From positions 124,001 to 188,000 of the forward strand of contig NZ_WHNZ01000030.1 of the NCBI RefSeq assembly GCF_013141725.1: DNA of 64,000 nt, written 5' to 3'. The translations under genes were made by a program, and so were the position numbers. Positions 8,247-16,108 of the stretch are shown piece by piece (within the stretch, counting starts at the first letter, position 1; every line of letters begins with the position of its first letter). The DNA comes from Paenibacillus planticolens (GTDB lineage Bacteria > Bacillota > Bacilli > Paenibacillales > NBRC-103111). The notes under the pieces were generated by a model. The model had not been told where the DNA came from and searched no databases. It was given only the letters and a program-made list of their open reading frames with translations.

Positions 8247-8750
8247 TTAAGATGATCTGAATATCCTCTTGATCCAATTGGCAAAATCGGCCGTTATCGG
8301 AACGAGTCCCCATCCATGCTGGCCGATCACAACGATACCGTAAGCGGATTCCCCAATTCCTACCGCACCGAGTGCAGTCCTGCCAATCGCCACAGCGCCC
8401 AAAGCCAACTCGCTTATCGCCACGGCGCCGACGGATAACCAGCCCGATATGGCGACAGCCCCTCCTGCTATGTAACTTGCAAGGGCAACCGCGCCAAAGG
8501 AAGCCAGCCACGATATCGCGACAGCGCCTATGGAAAATACACCAACGCTAACGGCCCCAACCGATACCAGTCCAACTGCGATATCGCCTACAGCGATAAT
8601 GCCGATCGCTACCCGATGCCGGCCTTTTCGCACGCCTCCCGTCCGTATGTTAATGATGGGCAGGGAAGGAGACGGCCATTGATAATCGATTTCCCGCTTG
8701 TTCCATCCCCTGCTTTCCCACATGCCATTAAACCAGTTATTACTGCTCAT
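8247..8750 (-). CDS. GAVAIG-repeat protein, probable beta-solenoid
   Basis: 167 residues. After a ~45-residue hydrophilic start, residues ~48-145 are an array of hydrophobic units of 8 to 20 residues with a V-G-A-V-A/S-I/V-G/S core (AVGLVSVGAVSVGVFSIG, then ALGAVAIGRTALGAVGIG). This regular Gly/Ala/Val/Ile spacing suggests a left-handed beta-solenoid or a packed membrane sheet rather than standard helices. The C-terminus is basic (WIKRIFRSS). No enzyme motif is visible. An overlapping frame below it (8203..8511) reflects the repetitive base composition and is not counted. Confidence 0.7.
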   Translation of the reverse strand: MSSNNWFNGMWESRGWNKREIDYQWPSPSLPIINIRTGGVRKGRHRVAIGIIAVGDIAVGLVSVGAVSVGVFSIGAVAISWLASFGAVALASYIAGGAVAISGWLSVGAVAISELALGAVAIGRTALGAVGIGESAYGIVVIGQHGWGLVPITADFANWIKRIFRSS

Positions 8751-8943
8751 ACGGCTATCCCTCGCTTCGTAGCCCTCACATCCAGGCTGTCTTTACTCTT
8801 ATCCTATCACGCTCGATTTGCGTTCAGAACCGCCTCTAGGCGGCTTACAATGTCCGTCCAGAGACTGAGATACGGTTAAAGGGAATCTTATTGGATTCAT
8901 CGAATACAGTTAATGAGTACAATGATTAAGAAGGAGTGGTCAC

Positions 8944-9372
8944 ATGGCAAGTTTTTTAAATGGTCTTTTAGGTAACTTCTCAGAGGTTTCCGTCGATGAA
9001 CTCTCACGGCAGTATGGCATCTATCTGATGCCTAATGAAAAGGTGACAACCGGCTTCAAGTTGATCCGGGATACATTCGTCGTAACCGACGAAAGAATTA
9101 TTCTGATCGATCATCAGGGAGTTACAGGCAAAAAAACGAGAATTGCCTCCATTGATCTGGATTCCATCTATGAAGTGACAATGGAAACCGCGGGTACTGG
9201 ATTTGATGATAGCGAATTGACCATTCACTACATTACATCTCCGTATTTCAAAGCAAACAATGTATCAACTGCTTCTTATAAATTTGAGTTTGGCAAAAAG
9301 TTCAACCTTCAGCCCTTTTATGTTGCTATCCTCACGCTGGCCACGGAAAATCGCAAACGAATTAATTCTTAA
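8944..9372 (+). CDS. Bacterial PH-domain protein
   Basis: 142 residues, cytoplasmic. Residues ~35-140 fit the bacterial pleckstrin-homology fold: GFKLIRDTFVVTDERIILID followed by GKKTRIASIDLDSIYEVTMET is the typical beta-strand pattern of the bPH_1/YokE group. GAAGGAGTGG lies ahead of the ATG. The gene is monocistronic and ends in a strong terminator. These proteins are thought to bind lipids or phospho-ligands, but no role is established. It was the convergent neighbour of sufB before the prophage inserted. Confidence 0.8.
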   Translation: MASFLNGLLGNFSEVSVDELSRQYGIYLMPNEKVTTGFKLIRDTFVVTDERIILIDHQGVTGKKTRIASIDLDSIYEVTMETAGTGFDDSELTIHYITSPYFKANNVSTASYKFEFGKKFNLQPFYVAILTLATENRKRINS

Positions 9373-9387
9373 ATAGTCCTAGTATAG

Positions 9388-9423
9388 AAAAAAGCGTGCC
9401 CGATTTTCTCGGGCACGCTTTTT
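9388..9423 (+). terminator. Bidirectional-type terminator at the sufB / PH-gene junction
   Basis: AAAAAAGCGTGCCCGA and TCGGGCACGCTTTTT form a 10-11 bp GC-rich stem with A and T tracts on both sides, so it can stop transcription from either direction. It serves the PH-domain gene and, before integration, must also have served sufB, whose stranded 3' end lies just to the right. Confidence 0.9.
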
Positions 9424-9436
9424 GGGGTTACATCGA

Positions 9437-9469
9437 TTAACCGATGGAGCCTTCCATCTCGAACTTGAT
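9437..9469 (-). pseudogene. Displaced host 3' end of sufB at the left junction
   Basis: Read on the minus strand this encodes [14 protein letters not shown], the exact C-terminus of the SufB protein encoded at 61589..62986, using ggc tcc atc ggt taa where the current sufB uses gga agt att gga taa. It is therefore the original host tail, cut off when the phage inserted. The host terminator lies immediately beyond it. Confidence 0.9.
9450..9469 (+). repeat. Left attachment core, 20 bp (attL)
   Basis: CCTTCCATCTCGAACTTGAT, identical to 61602..61621 and in the same orientation. The bases on both sides differ between copies (g before and tatt after here; t before and aaga after at the right), which fixes the shared core at exactly 20 bp within sufB codons. 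Confidence 0.92.
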
Positions 9470-9498
9470 TATTTTTCAGTTTTACAGTACTTCATGCT

Positions 9499-9535
9499 TT
9501 ACCCAAAACCCTTGATAAATAAGGGTTTTGGGTAA
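9499..9535. repeat. 15-bp perfect inverted repeat in the left att arm
   Basis: TTACCCAAAACCCTT, a 7-base loop gataaat, then AAGGGTTTTGGGTAA. It lies 30 bp inside the core. No gene ends here and no T tract follows, so a recombination-protein site or structural element is more likely than a terminator. Confidence 0.75.
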
Positions 9536-9574
9536 TTCGCTTTTCTTAACTTTTCATTTCATATTTTTTTGAAA

Positions 9575-9593
9575 CGGACAAAAAACGGACAAA
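9575..9593 (+). repeat. 19-bp arm-type direct repeat, left copy
   Basis: CGGACAAAAAACGGACAAA, itself two copies of CGGACAAA spaced by three A. The identical 19 bp occurs in the same orientation at 61532..61550 beside the other att core. Such flanking repeats are typical of integrase arm-binding sites. Confidence 0.8.
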
Positions 9594-9606
9594 GCTAAAT
9601 CAAACT

Positions 9607-9885
9607 TCAGATTATTTTTCGCATCTCATTAATAAAATTTAGGCTGTCCTGGATCCCAGTTTTATAAGCGAATTGGACTACGCGATTACTTTTTAGGTTA
9701 AATAAATTTTCGAGCTCGTACAATTTACTCCATGAAGATTCCGGCAAATCGGCTTTTAGTTCAGCCGCGATACTTATAAACTTTTCATATAGATCGTTGC
9801 TTTCTTCATCTGCAACCTCAATTAGATCTAAAGCTCGTTTTTCAATTGTAGGTTCTAACCAATCCATAATCATGAATACGCACAT
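9607..9885 (-). CDS. Hypothetical prophage protein at the left end
   Basis: 92 residues from the ATG at 9885 (AAAGG lies 8 bases upstream); the frame is open to 9957 and a second ATG at 9873 has GGGGAG 12 bases ahead, so the start is uncertain. Mostly helical and acidic: ADEESNDLYEKFISIAAELKAD then WSKLYELENLFNLKSNRV. No family recognised. It is the outermost leftward gene, next to the att arm, a position often used by lysogenically expressed genes. Confidence 0.55.
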   Translation of the reverse strand: MCVFMIMDWLEPTIEKRALDLIEVADEESNDLYEKFISIAAELKADLPESSWSKLYELENLFNLKSNRVVQFAYKTGIQDSLNFINEMRKII

Positions 9886-10085
9886 CTCCCCTACCTTTGT
9901 AGTATATAATGAAGGAATACGAATAATCATCGGAATGCTACCTCGATAAGTCTCCAACTTAGTCCTTAATCATGACTCCCGTCAACTCCTCCAAATGTAT
10001 TTACTTATAAGGAATTTTAAGTGTATAATCTTTCCATATCCCCGTTTTTAAGCAATTATATCTCGACACAGAAAGGACTTTTTAA

Positions 10086-10298
10086 GTGCCCTTCTCACGT
10101 GGAAGGTGCTTGCTTGCCAATCTGCTTAAAGCCGAAGGATGGTCTCAAGCTGAATATGCCCGTAAGTCTGGGAGATCCAAACGTGTCATCTCACATTTCT
10201 GCAACGACGAGCGCGTTATGCTTCCGGAAGATTTATACACCGCCTCTATGTTGTTTAAATGTAGAATGGAAGATCTATACGAGTGGATCGAAGAATAG
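10086..10298 (+). CDS. Small Xre-like helix-turn-helix protein
   Basis: 70 residues. The stretch LLKAEGWSQAEYARKSGRSKRVISHFCNDERVMLPEDLYTAS fits a Cro/C1 helix-turn-helix (helix 2 SQAEYARKSG, recognition helix SKRVISHFCN), followed by an aromatic-acidic tail LYEWIEE. The GTG start has AAAGGA 10 bases upstream. It is one of few + strand genes in this part of the prophage and is probably a regulator of the accessory zone or of lysogeny. Confidence 0.7.
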   Translation: MPFSRGRCLLANLLKAEGWSQAEYARKSGRSKRVISHFCNDERVMLPEDLYTASMLFKCRMEDLYEWIEE

Positions 10299-10661
10299 GT
10301 TGGCAAGCAAGTTGCGGAAACTTCACCGCACCTTCCCGAGTACTTTAGGAGCAAATTGCTCTCAAACTGTCGATTGGGATAATTATATTATTTTTTTGTG
10401 TATCTTGTTGTCGTATTTAGTCGTAAGATTGTCGATTTCGATAAAATATTCTTAATAAAAGCAATCTAATGTATACAACCATGGAAAAACATGGTATTAT
10501 CTAATAAATCCAGAAGCACTGGTACAAGAGCCACCTGTGGGAAAGCATCCCTTTCGGTGGCTTTTTTCGTGTCCCCATACAAAAAACAAAGAACAAGGAC
10601 CTCCAGTCAAAATGGGACCTTGTTCATAGTGGCTATAATAAGTGGGCAAAAATGGGGCAAA
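10299..10661. other. Intergenic region with orphan terminator
   Basis: No convincing gene. It holds an A+T-rich stretch (10380..10500) with a TGTATAC element at 10472 and a TGGTATTAT extended -10-like sequence near 10492, then the terminator at 10529..10567. A short + strand RNA starting near 10500 is possible but not shown. Confidence 0.35.
10529..10567 (+). terminator. Rho-independent terminator on + strand
   Basis: AGCCACC, a 20-base loop, GGTGGCT and then six T. It lies 230 bases after the HTH gene at 10086..10298, so it ends either that transcript or a separate small RNA. Confidence 0.75.
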
Positions 10662-11363
10662 CTAATTTAGCTTATTAGTTACGGCGATTAAGTGGGTAAA
10701 CTTACCGCCTAATTTGTTTTCTACTTCAGTTCTTCCGACTACATATCCTGTAATTGTTACGTCCTCGCCGATTTTCATTTTCCCGCTAGGTGTCATACTG
10801 AAAAAATCTACTATGGTTCCATCTTCGCATTCGATTACAATCTCTGCAGCTAGCCCAGCTTTTCCAAAATCACTATCGGGTGGGTAATCATCAACAACGC
10901 CAACATTCCCAGTAAATGAAATTGCCTTTCCATAATAGGTCCATGGAGTTTTTATAACCGTTTCAGGAGAGATCTTCTCCCCCGCCGGAGTCTCTTTTAT
11001 AGCCTTGATCATGTTAACGGCGAGCGGTAAATTTCCATTTTTCAACGCATCAACTTCAGATTTATTCCAATTCGGATTTTTTGCGACATCTGCTGCGGCT
11101 TTGGTTTTTGCTTCAGCCTCAGCTTTGGCTTTCGCGTCTGCTTCCGCCTTTGTCTTTGCATCGGCCTCCGCTTTAGCTCTAACTTCTGCCTCTACCTTTG
11201 CTTTGGCCTCAGCTTCGATCTTCGCTTTTTCTTCCGGACTAAGAGATGGAGCTGCAGAAGAAGATGAAGAAACAGCAGCTTTATCATTAGTTCCACAGGC
11301 AGCAGCGGATAATACTAATAAAGCTAAAGCTACAGGGACTACCGCAAATTTAATGAATCTCAA
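10662..11363 (-). CDS. Lipoprotein with Lys-Ala-Glu repeats and C-terminal OB-like domain
   Basis: 233 residues from the TTG at 11363 (GGGAGA 8 bases upstream), giving a compact signal peptide [16 protein letters not shown] and lipobox SAAAC. An in-frame TTG at 11378 would add five residues. Residues ~45-95 are an imperfect repeat of KAEAEAK/KAEADAK type, likely a long charged helix or coiled coil spanning the wall. Residues ~115-233 include [15 protein letters not shown] and [15 protein letters not shown], resembling the OB-fold of tRNA_anti-like surface proteins. It is the most distal gene of the left prophage arm and a surface-exposed lysogeny product is plausible, for example a superinfection-exclusion protein. 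Confidence 0.75.
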   Translation of the reverse strand: MRFIKFAVVPVALALLVLSAAACGTNDKAAVSSSSSAAPSLSPEEKAKIEAEAKAKVEAEVRAKAEADAKTKAEADAKAKAEAEAKTKAAADVAKNPNWNKSEVDALKNGNLPLAVNMIKAIKETPAGEKISPETVIKTPWTYYGKAISFTGNVGVVDDYPPDSDFGKAGLAAEIVIECEDGTIVDFFSMTPSGKMKIGEDVTITGYVVGRTEVENKLGGKFTHLIAVTNKLN

Positions 11364-11450
11364 AAGACCATCTCCCAATATTTAGTATGTAGCAGTTCTG
11401 ATTATAACGAACACAGACGGTCGCGGTCTACATAATTCTGGAAAATTCAT

Positions 11451-11663
11451 TCAAATAAAACTCTCTGCATTAAAAGTAAAATCAATTTCCTCCGGATGTA
11501 CGTTAGCGACGGGTGTTAGTGATCCTCCTTCCATATCTCTTTGGATTAACCGCTTAATATAAGCGGAGAAATTTGTTCGCTGAGCCGCATGCTGCAGTAA
11601 TAATTTTTGATCCGGATCATCGATATTGAAAACAACTTGTTTTATTTTAAGGTTAGCCGCCAC
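11451..11663 (-). CDS. ParR-like / ribbon-helix-helix partner of the ParM-like protein
   Basis: 70 residues from the GTG at 11663 (GGGAGGAAG upstream, spacing ~8). The frame is open to 11687, but that start lacks a ribosome site. An N-terminal strand IKQVVFNID is followed by two helices (KLLLQHAAQRT, NFSAYIKRLIQRDMEG), the layout of ribbon-helix-helix DNA-binding proteins such as ParR, then an acidic tail EEIDFTFNAES that could bind filament ends. It overlaps the end of the ParM-like gene by 11 bp, exactly where parR lies in ParMRC systems. The assignment rests on layout and context, not on sequence identity. Confidence 0.65.
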   Translation of the reverse strand: MAANLKIKQVVFNIDDPDQKLLLQHAAQRTNFSAYIKRLIQRDMEGGSLTPVANVHPEEIDFTFNAESFI

Positions 11664-12453
11664 TATACAACTTCCTCCCAATTTCATAGAAGGCTCTTAC
11701 ATTAGCGAAGACTGAGTCCTGCATAAGCTCGGCACAAGGGAAGTATTCCTTAAGATACCGAAATAGTGCATCAGCTCCTCCTCCACAAACACGCACTAGG
11801 TCATGCTTACTCCACTTGGTCATGGCCCTTAATGCAATCATCCTAGCGATCGCCTCCGGATGAGCGTTTCGAAATGTCTCCAAGCCTTCAGTCGAGCTAA
11901 AACTATCCCTATCAACTTTTCTCATATCCTTTAGCGTCCCATAATTTATTGTACCGCTACCGATATCGAGAATTCGGATAACGCCGTTTTTAGGAAGAAG
12001 CACACCAGCAGACACTCCTTCCGCAGCTACTTCACAGCGACGGATCAAGATGCTGCGTTGAATCCCATTCACCGTTAGGTCATGGCGTCCGGTTAGCATT
12101 TCCTTTATCAACTTCTTTTCAGCATTAGTGTGAGTGTTAATGGGCTGGCCTACCACGACAGAGACGTCAGAATCTCTTCGGAATTGATGGATCGCTAGCA
12201 GAATCCGCAACAAAGCGTCGAAATGTGCCTTGCTATCACCCTTCATACTTTCAGCGCATTGGCTTTCATATTTTGCCAAGGTACCGGCAAAACCGCGTTT
12301 CCCTTGATATTCCCACTCAAAATCGAAATCCCCGTGTAGTTGCTCTAATCTCCGTTCGCGCCAATCGAAGCCAATATCTGAGGGAAACTTTTTTAGCTGG
12401 ACACCATCAAAATATTTAGTCTCATAATTCCCTGCATCGATAGCCACAATCAT
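11653..12453 (-). CDS. parM: ParM/StbA-like actin ATPase
   Basis: 266 residues of the actin/Hsp70-like superfamily. Phosphate-1 motif IVAIDAGNYETK at 2-13, phosphate-2 motif ILDIGSGTINYG near 165 and adenosine motif VCGGGADALF near 225. It is shorter than plasmid R1 ParM (~320) but in the range of StbA/Alp-type proteins. Such filaments push plasmids or phage DNA apart or position them. AAGGAGG lies ahead of the ATG, a 15-bp inverted repeat lies directly upstream, and the ParR-like gene overlaps its end: together a complete-looking type II partition unit inside an integrated prophage. Confidence 0.8.
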   Translation of the reverse strand: MIVAIDAGNYETKYFDGVQLKKFPSDIGFDWRERRLEQLHGDFDFEWEYQGKRGFAGTLAKYESQCAESMKGDSKAHFDALLRILLAIHQFRRDSDVSVVVGQPINTHTNAEKKLIKEMLTGRHDLTVNGIQRSILIRRCEVAAEGVSAGVLLPKNGVIRILDIGSGTINYGTLKDMRKVDRDSFSSTEGLETFRNAHPEAIARMIALRAMTKWSKHDLVRVCGGGADALFRYLKEYFPCAELMQDSVFANVRAFYEIGRKLYSGG

Positions 12454-12471
12454 TTATAAGCCTCCTTGAAT

Positions 12472-12512
12472 AACCAGTTATATAACTAAGAGCTGTTGTT
12501 ATATAACTGGTT
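12472..12512. repeat. 15-bp inverted repeat upstream of parM (candidate parC/operator)
   Basis: AACCAGTTATATAAC, an 11-base spacer, then GTTATATAACTGGTT, a perfect inverted repeat. Each arm also contains the 10-bp palindrome GTTATATAAC, with palindrome centres 26 bp apart. It sits between the stop of the big ATPase gene and the parM ribosome site, the position of a ParR-bound centromere and autoregulatory operator. Confidence 0.8.
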
Positions 12513-12527
12513 CCGTAACTCTTCTGC

Positions 12528-15416
12528 TCATCCCGTTTTTTGACCGCCTTTTCTCGCTGCCGCCTTCTCTATTTTCTCTGCTTCTTTTGCATCTTCTACT
12601 TTTGCATACCAATCGCTATCAAGTTCCGCATACACGCTGCGCTTATGCTGGATGCTGTCGCGGACCTCCTTCCAAGGTCTTCCATACTTCTTCGCACACT
12701 CCAACCAAACATGGCTGCGGTCCTTAACCATTTTCGGCGGTGCTATCATGTCAGCAATAAACGCAGGGCAATCCTTCCCAGAAGGCAGCCGTACTTTGTT
12801 TACAGCGACGTGCTTATCGGGCAAAGCTGCGTACAAGTCCTTCGCATTTGTGTAAGGCGCGAAAGTGTGAGAGAAGCGCGCCAACTCACTTTCCCTCTCT
12901 GTTTTGTAGGACGATATACATGCCCCGCCATCTAACAGCGCGTGAGCAGCTGCCCCCATTTGGTCGATGCTATGGCCCGTGAATAGATTCTTTACCCGGT
13001 ACTTCCTGAACTCCACCGCCGTACCTGACAGCTTACCTTCGATTGCCTTAATTACTTTATGTGGCTCATCGATCCATTTTAAAACGGGTTTACGGTTCGC
13101 CTGGTCCGTATCGATCCTGGAAAAGGCGTTGAAATTAATCTTATCCTCGAAGAATCCTAAAATCGTAGCCTGGGCTTCTTGCCAGGCGTCGAAGCTGGCC
13201 TGGATCACGACGACGTGTCCGTACCCCCCTTCCGGGTTATCCATAATACGGCGCAGATCCAGTACAGGCTTACCGTCTACTTTCATCTTCGGAGCCTGAT
13301 AAAACAGATTCGTTAAAAACTGTGTAGAGGATAAAGTTTTTAGCCGGGACATAATTGGATTTACGATTTGCCCCTCTGCACCCCTTGCCGCCATATCCTG
13401 CAGCGTGAGTAGATCGCGGACGACGTCAGGCTGGGCTTGAACTTCGGGCCAGCTAAGTAGTTCTTTCCGATACGCCGGACTGACCATTGCCAGCTCTAGG
13501 TCCAAGAAAGCCCAGCCAGGTCTTGTCGTAATTGCCCGCATAGCAGAGATTACATACTGCGCCATACGGTCGGAAAACTCCCCAGTTGTAGACAAGCTGT
13601 TGATAAACCCGACAAAGCGCGCTGTAATTCGTTCAGATATCTCTAGAGCTGCAAGTTCTTCATCACCACCGGTGCCTGCAAAGCTGCGGCCGTAAACATC
13701 CTCCCAGCCTGTAGGAATTGCCCAAGCTTTATTGTCGAAGTTCAGTGCGTGTATTTTCTCTTCGGGATAGTCTTCTGGAAGACAATTCACAAAGTCGCGC
13801 AGGACCTGGCCGTCTGCTGTATCAATAAGAATTGCTGTAAACCCAGCCAGAACCATGTCGTAGGCCCAGGTCGTCCCCAGACCGGCAGACTTTCCGCAGC
13901 CTTGCTTCCCCTGCCCGAACAGTGCCGTGCAAATAGCATCATTAATAGCTGCTTGGGTTATCCCTTTCTGAGCTTCGGTACTCATGACCTTAAGCGGCAG
14001 CTGCGCTAATCGCTTCACTCCCCTCTCCGTGACATAGCCGATACGGACGCCCGGAACATCATACTGCTGTAATTCGTCCGGCAGACTTACTTCCTTAACC
14101 TTCCGAGCCTGAATCTGAGGGAATTCTTGGATAAGCGTGTCACCTGGGAGCTGAAAGAACTTCCCCGCCTCTTCGGTCGATACTTTATTAGGCCGCAACC
14201 GAATAGAAAAGCCTTTACGCGTTTCAATTGCGTTCACATACCTCGAAGTCCATTTCGCAGGAACGTCGAAGCGCTCCAACTCATTGTCTGCGGAAAGGTC
14301 TTTCCAGGCACCCGCGATAGTATAAGCAGCATCCTTCGCCCGGCCCTTATCCTCCGACTGTACCGCGACCCGCAGCCATGCTTTGAGGACGTCGCTGTCC
14401 TGCTTGCGCTTGGTGGCAGGCGTCATATCGGCGCGGATTCTTGCCGCTTCCCGGTACGCGCTCTGCTCCTTCTTCCATTCTTTTAAGGCTTCCTTTTGCT
14501 TCGCGGTGAAACGGGTAAGCTCTAGAATCTCGTACCGAGCCTTATCGAATCCTTGTATAATCATTCGCAGCAGCTTAGTAGCCGGTCTATTGTCCGGGAT
14601 AAATCCCTTCTCCAGCAGTGTGTGGGCTGCCTTCGCATCTTTCAACCACTCCATACGGTCCGATGGTTCAAGCATTGCATCGAATACGGCTACGTCGTCA
14701 CCCTCCAGGGTTCGTACGGCGGTTAACATCGACGGCAGCGGATAGTTATTGCTGGCGTTCGTGTCTAGGCTGAAGATATCGTGCTTGCGGTATCCCAGCT
14801 CGGTACAGAATGTTTTTTCTGCGTTCAGCTTTGGCAGCTCTTGAACCTGGGCGATAGTTATACCGCTGTCGTAGATCGCTTCAGCCTTTCGCAGGATCTC
14901 CCCAGCTTTATCCCTAGGGAGTAGCAGATAGAAGTTAACGCTTGTAGGTGTCATGACAATTCGGAAGTTTACCCGGTACGCAGGCAGCTGCGTTAACAGC
15001 GTATCCGTCCCCCATTTTCTAAGCTCAGCGGGCTTACGGTAGAAGCTGGCGACGACCTTCGCTAGGACCGCTGCCTGATTATTTCGGATGGAAGGCGTCG
15101 GGCTGATCTCATAAATCATGAAATCGTCCTGACCCTGCTTGTAAAATCGATCCCAGGGGATGACTTCAACCGCGTTTGTTATTTTACGTTTTGCCTGACC
15201 AACTGCTGCAGCTGTCTTAATCAACAGACCAGCGACCTTATCCTTAAACAAGGGACGCGAAGGCTGCGGTTGCGCGGGCCTGCTGCGCGGTTTGTAAACT
15301 GTCGGAAATTCTGGCGGCTGATAAATCGTCGGCCAGTTAGGAACTAGAATAATTACGTCTCGCTTGCCGTCGTCGTGACAACGTGTAATTGTATCGCCTA
15401 CAAAACCTACGATCAT
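12528..15416 (-). CDS. Large VirB4/VirD4 (FtsK-HerA)-like ATPase
   Basis: 962 residues from the ATG at 15416, which overlaps the stop of the M23 gene as ATGA and has GGGGGTG 8 bases upstream; the frame is open to 15473. An N-terminal hydrophobic stretch and Pro-rich linker (~25-55) precede a ~450-residue region without known motifs. Walker A is FGQGKQGCGKSA (~residue 500) and a Walker B-like WIDEPHKV lies at ~780, followed by FRKYRVKNLFTGHS where an arginine-finger region is expected. This order and size fit conjugation ATPases of the VirB4/TraG/VirD4 group rather than terminase or FtsK. The C-terminus is Lys-rich. It should be the motor of the cassette; whether it moves DNA or protein is unknown. 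Confidence 0.75.
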   Translation of the reverse strand: MIVGFVGDTITRCHDDGKRDVIILVPNWPTIYQPPEFPTVYKPRSRPAQPQPSRPLFKDKVAGLLIKTAAAVGQAKRKITNAVEVIPWDRFYKQGQDDFMIYEISPTPSIRNNQAAVLAKVVASFYRKPAELRKWGTDTLLTQLPAYRVNFRIVMTPTSVNFYLLLPRDKAGEILRKAEAIYDSGITIAQVQELPKLNAEKTFCTELGYRKHDIFSLDTNASNNYPLPSMLTAVRTLEGDDVAVFDAMLEPSDRMEWLKDAKAAHTLLEKGFIPDNRPATKLLRMIIQGFDKARYEILELTRFTAKQKEALKEWKKEQSAYREAARIRADMTPATKRKQDSDVLKAWLRVAVQSEDKGRAKDAAYTIAGAWKDLSADNELERFDVPAKWTSRYVNAIETRKGFSIRLRPNKVSTEEAGKFFQLPGDTLIQEFPQIQARKVKEVSLPDELQQYDVPGVRIGYVTERGVKRLAQLPLKVMSTEAQKGITQAAINDAICTALFGQGKQGCGKSAGLGTTWAYDMVLAGFTAILIDTADGQVLRDFVNCLPEDYPEEKIHALNFDNKAWAIPTGWEDVYGRSFAGTGGDEELAALEISERITARFVGFINSLSTTGEFSDRMAQYVISAMRAITTRPGWAFLDLELAMVSPAYRKELLSWPEVQAQPDVVRDLLTLQDMAARGAEGQIVNPIMSRLKTLSSTQFLTNLFYQAPKMKVDGKPVLDLRRIMDNPEGGYGHVVVIQASFDAWQEAQATILGFFEDKINFNAFSRIDTDQANRKPVLKWIDEPHKVIKAIEGKLSGTAVEFRKYRVKNLFTGHSIDQMGAAAHALLDGGACISSYKTERESELARFSHTFAPYTNAKDLYAALPDKHVAVNKVRLPSGKDCPAFIADMIAPPKMVKDRSHVWLECAKKYGRPWKEVRDSIQHKRSVYAELDSDWYAKVEDAKEAEKIEKAAARKGGQKTG

Positions 15417-16093
15417 GCTCGAAACACCCCCGCCCGTAGCACCCAGAATATAACCCATCCCCAGAAAAGCCATTTCTTCGGCCAGCTGGCCCCCATCATA
15501 AGCAGTATTACGCCGCCTATAGTCCCAAGAATGAACGGTGTATCAAGCGCCCCGGAGACGAACAAGTCGTGAAGCTCCGTATACCAGGTATGAGGGTTCA
15601 GCCAGTGTATGACCTTGCCCGTAAATTCCTTGATTGCGTCCAGCGATTCCTTAAACGCTGTGGCGCCATCCTTGATATCTGACCAAGGGGTACTTTTCAC
15701 TTTTGTAGCTATTGCAGCGTCTGCGTATTTCGTTGGATCGATGTATTGACCGTTCTGCATAAGTCCCAAGTGCAAATGACTTCCCGTGGATGCCCCGGAA
15801 TTGCCGCTATACCCGATTTGTTGCCCCTGAGCGACGTGTTGCCCCACTTTGACCGTAAATCCTTTCATATGTCCGTAAATCGCTTCTCTTCCGTCGTCTA
15901 ACTTAAGGATTACTCCACGGCCTATCGATTTGTCACCATAGTCCGTAATTCTTTCGACGACGCCGTTAGCGATTGCCCGCAGCGTACTTCCTTCCGCCAG
16001 CGGGATATCGATACCTGTATGAGGAGTTTTGTGTACATGGTCAATAGCTCCGAAGCCTGCCGATATCGGGGCGCCGTTCATTTTCAGTAACAT
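15413..16093 (-). CDS. M23 peptidase with C-terminal membrane spans
   Basis: 226 residues. Residues 10-125 are a lysostaphin-type M23 domain with all zinc ligands: HTGID (His25, Asp29), GHM (His75) and HLH (His106, His108). Then a linker and two hydrophobic spans near residues 178-197 and 202-222. There is no N-terminal signal peptide, unlike ordinary wall hydrolases, so export must depend on the C-terminal spans or on partner proteins. M23 and similar hydrolases open the wall for secretion machines; it is coupled by 4-bp overlap to the big ATPase and follows a two-span membrane protein, which supports a wall-crossing complex. It is separate from the phage endolysin at 19640..20377. Confidence 0.85.
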   Translation of the reverse strand: MLLKMNGAPISAGFGAIDHVHKTPHTGIDIPLAEGSTLRAIANGVVERITDYGDKSIGRGVILKLDDGREAIYGHMKGFTVKVGQHVAQGQQIGYSGNSGASTGSHLHLGLMQNGQYIDPTKYADAAIATKVKSTPWSDIKDGATAFKESLDAIKEFTGKVIHWLNPHTWYTELHDLFVSGALDTPFILGTIGGVILLMMGASWPKKWLFWGWVIFWVLRAGVFRA

Positions 16094-16108
16094 AGCCGGT
16101 CAACCTCC

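Noticed and set aside
8203..8511. 102-residue frame overlapping the GAVAIG-repeat gene
   Set aside because: Cys/Arg-rich shadow produced by the repetitive GC-rich codons of the real gene; no ribosome site.
10021..10455. 144-residue + strand frame over the small HTH gene
   Set aside because: The 70-aa HTH gene in another frame has a ribosome site and a recognisable domain; the longer frame has neither.
12528..15416. ATPase as a phage terminase or FtsK translocase
   Set aside because: No nuclease domain, no FtsK gamma domain or membrane bundle; terL is present at 44491..45789, and size and motif spacing suit VirB4/VirD4-type enzymes.
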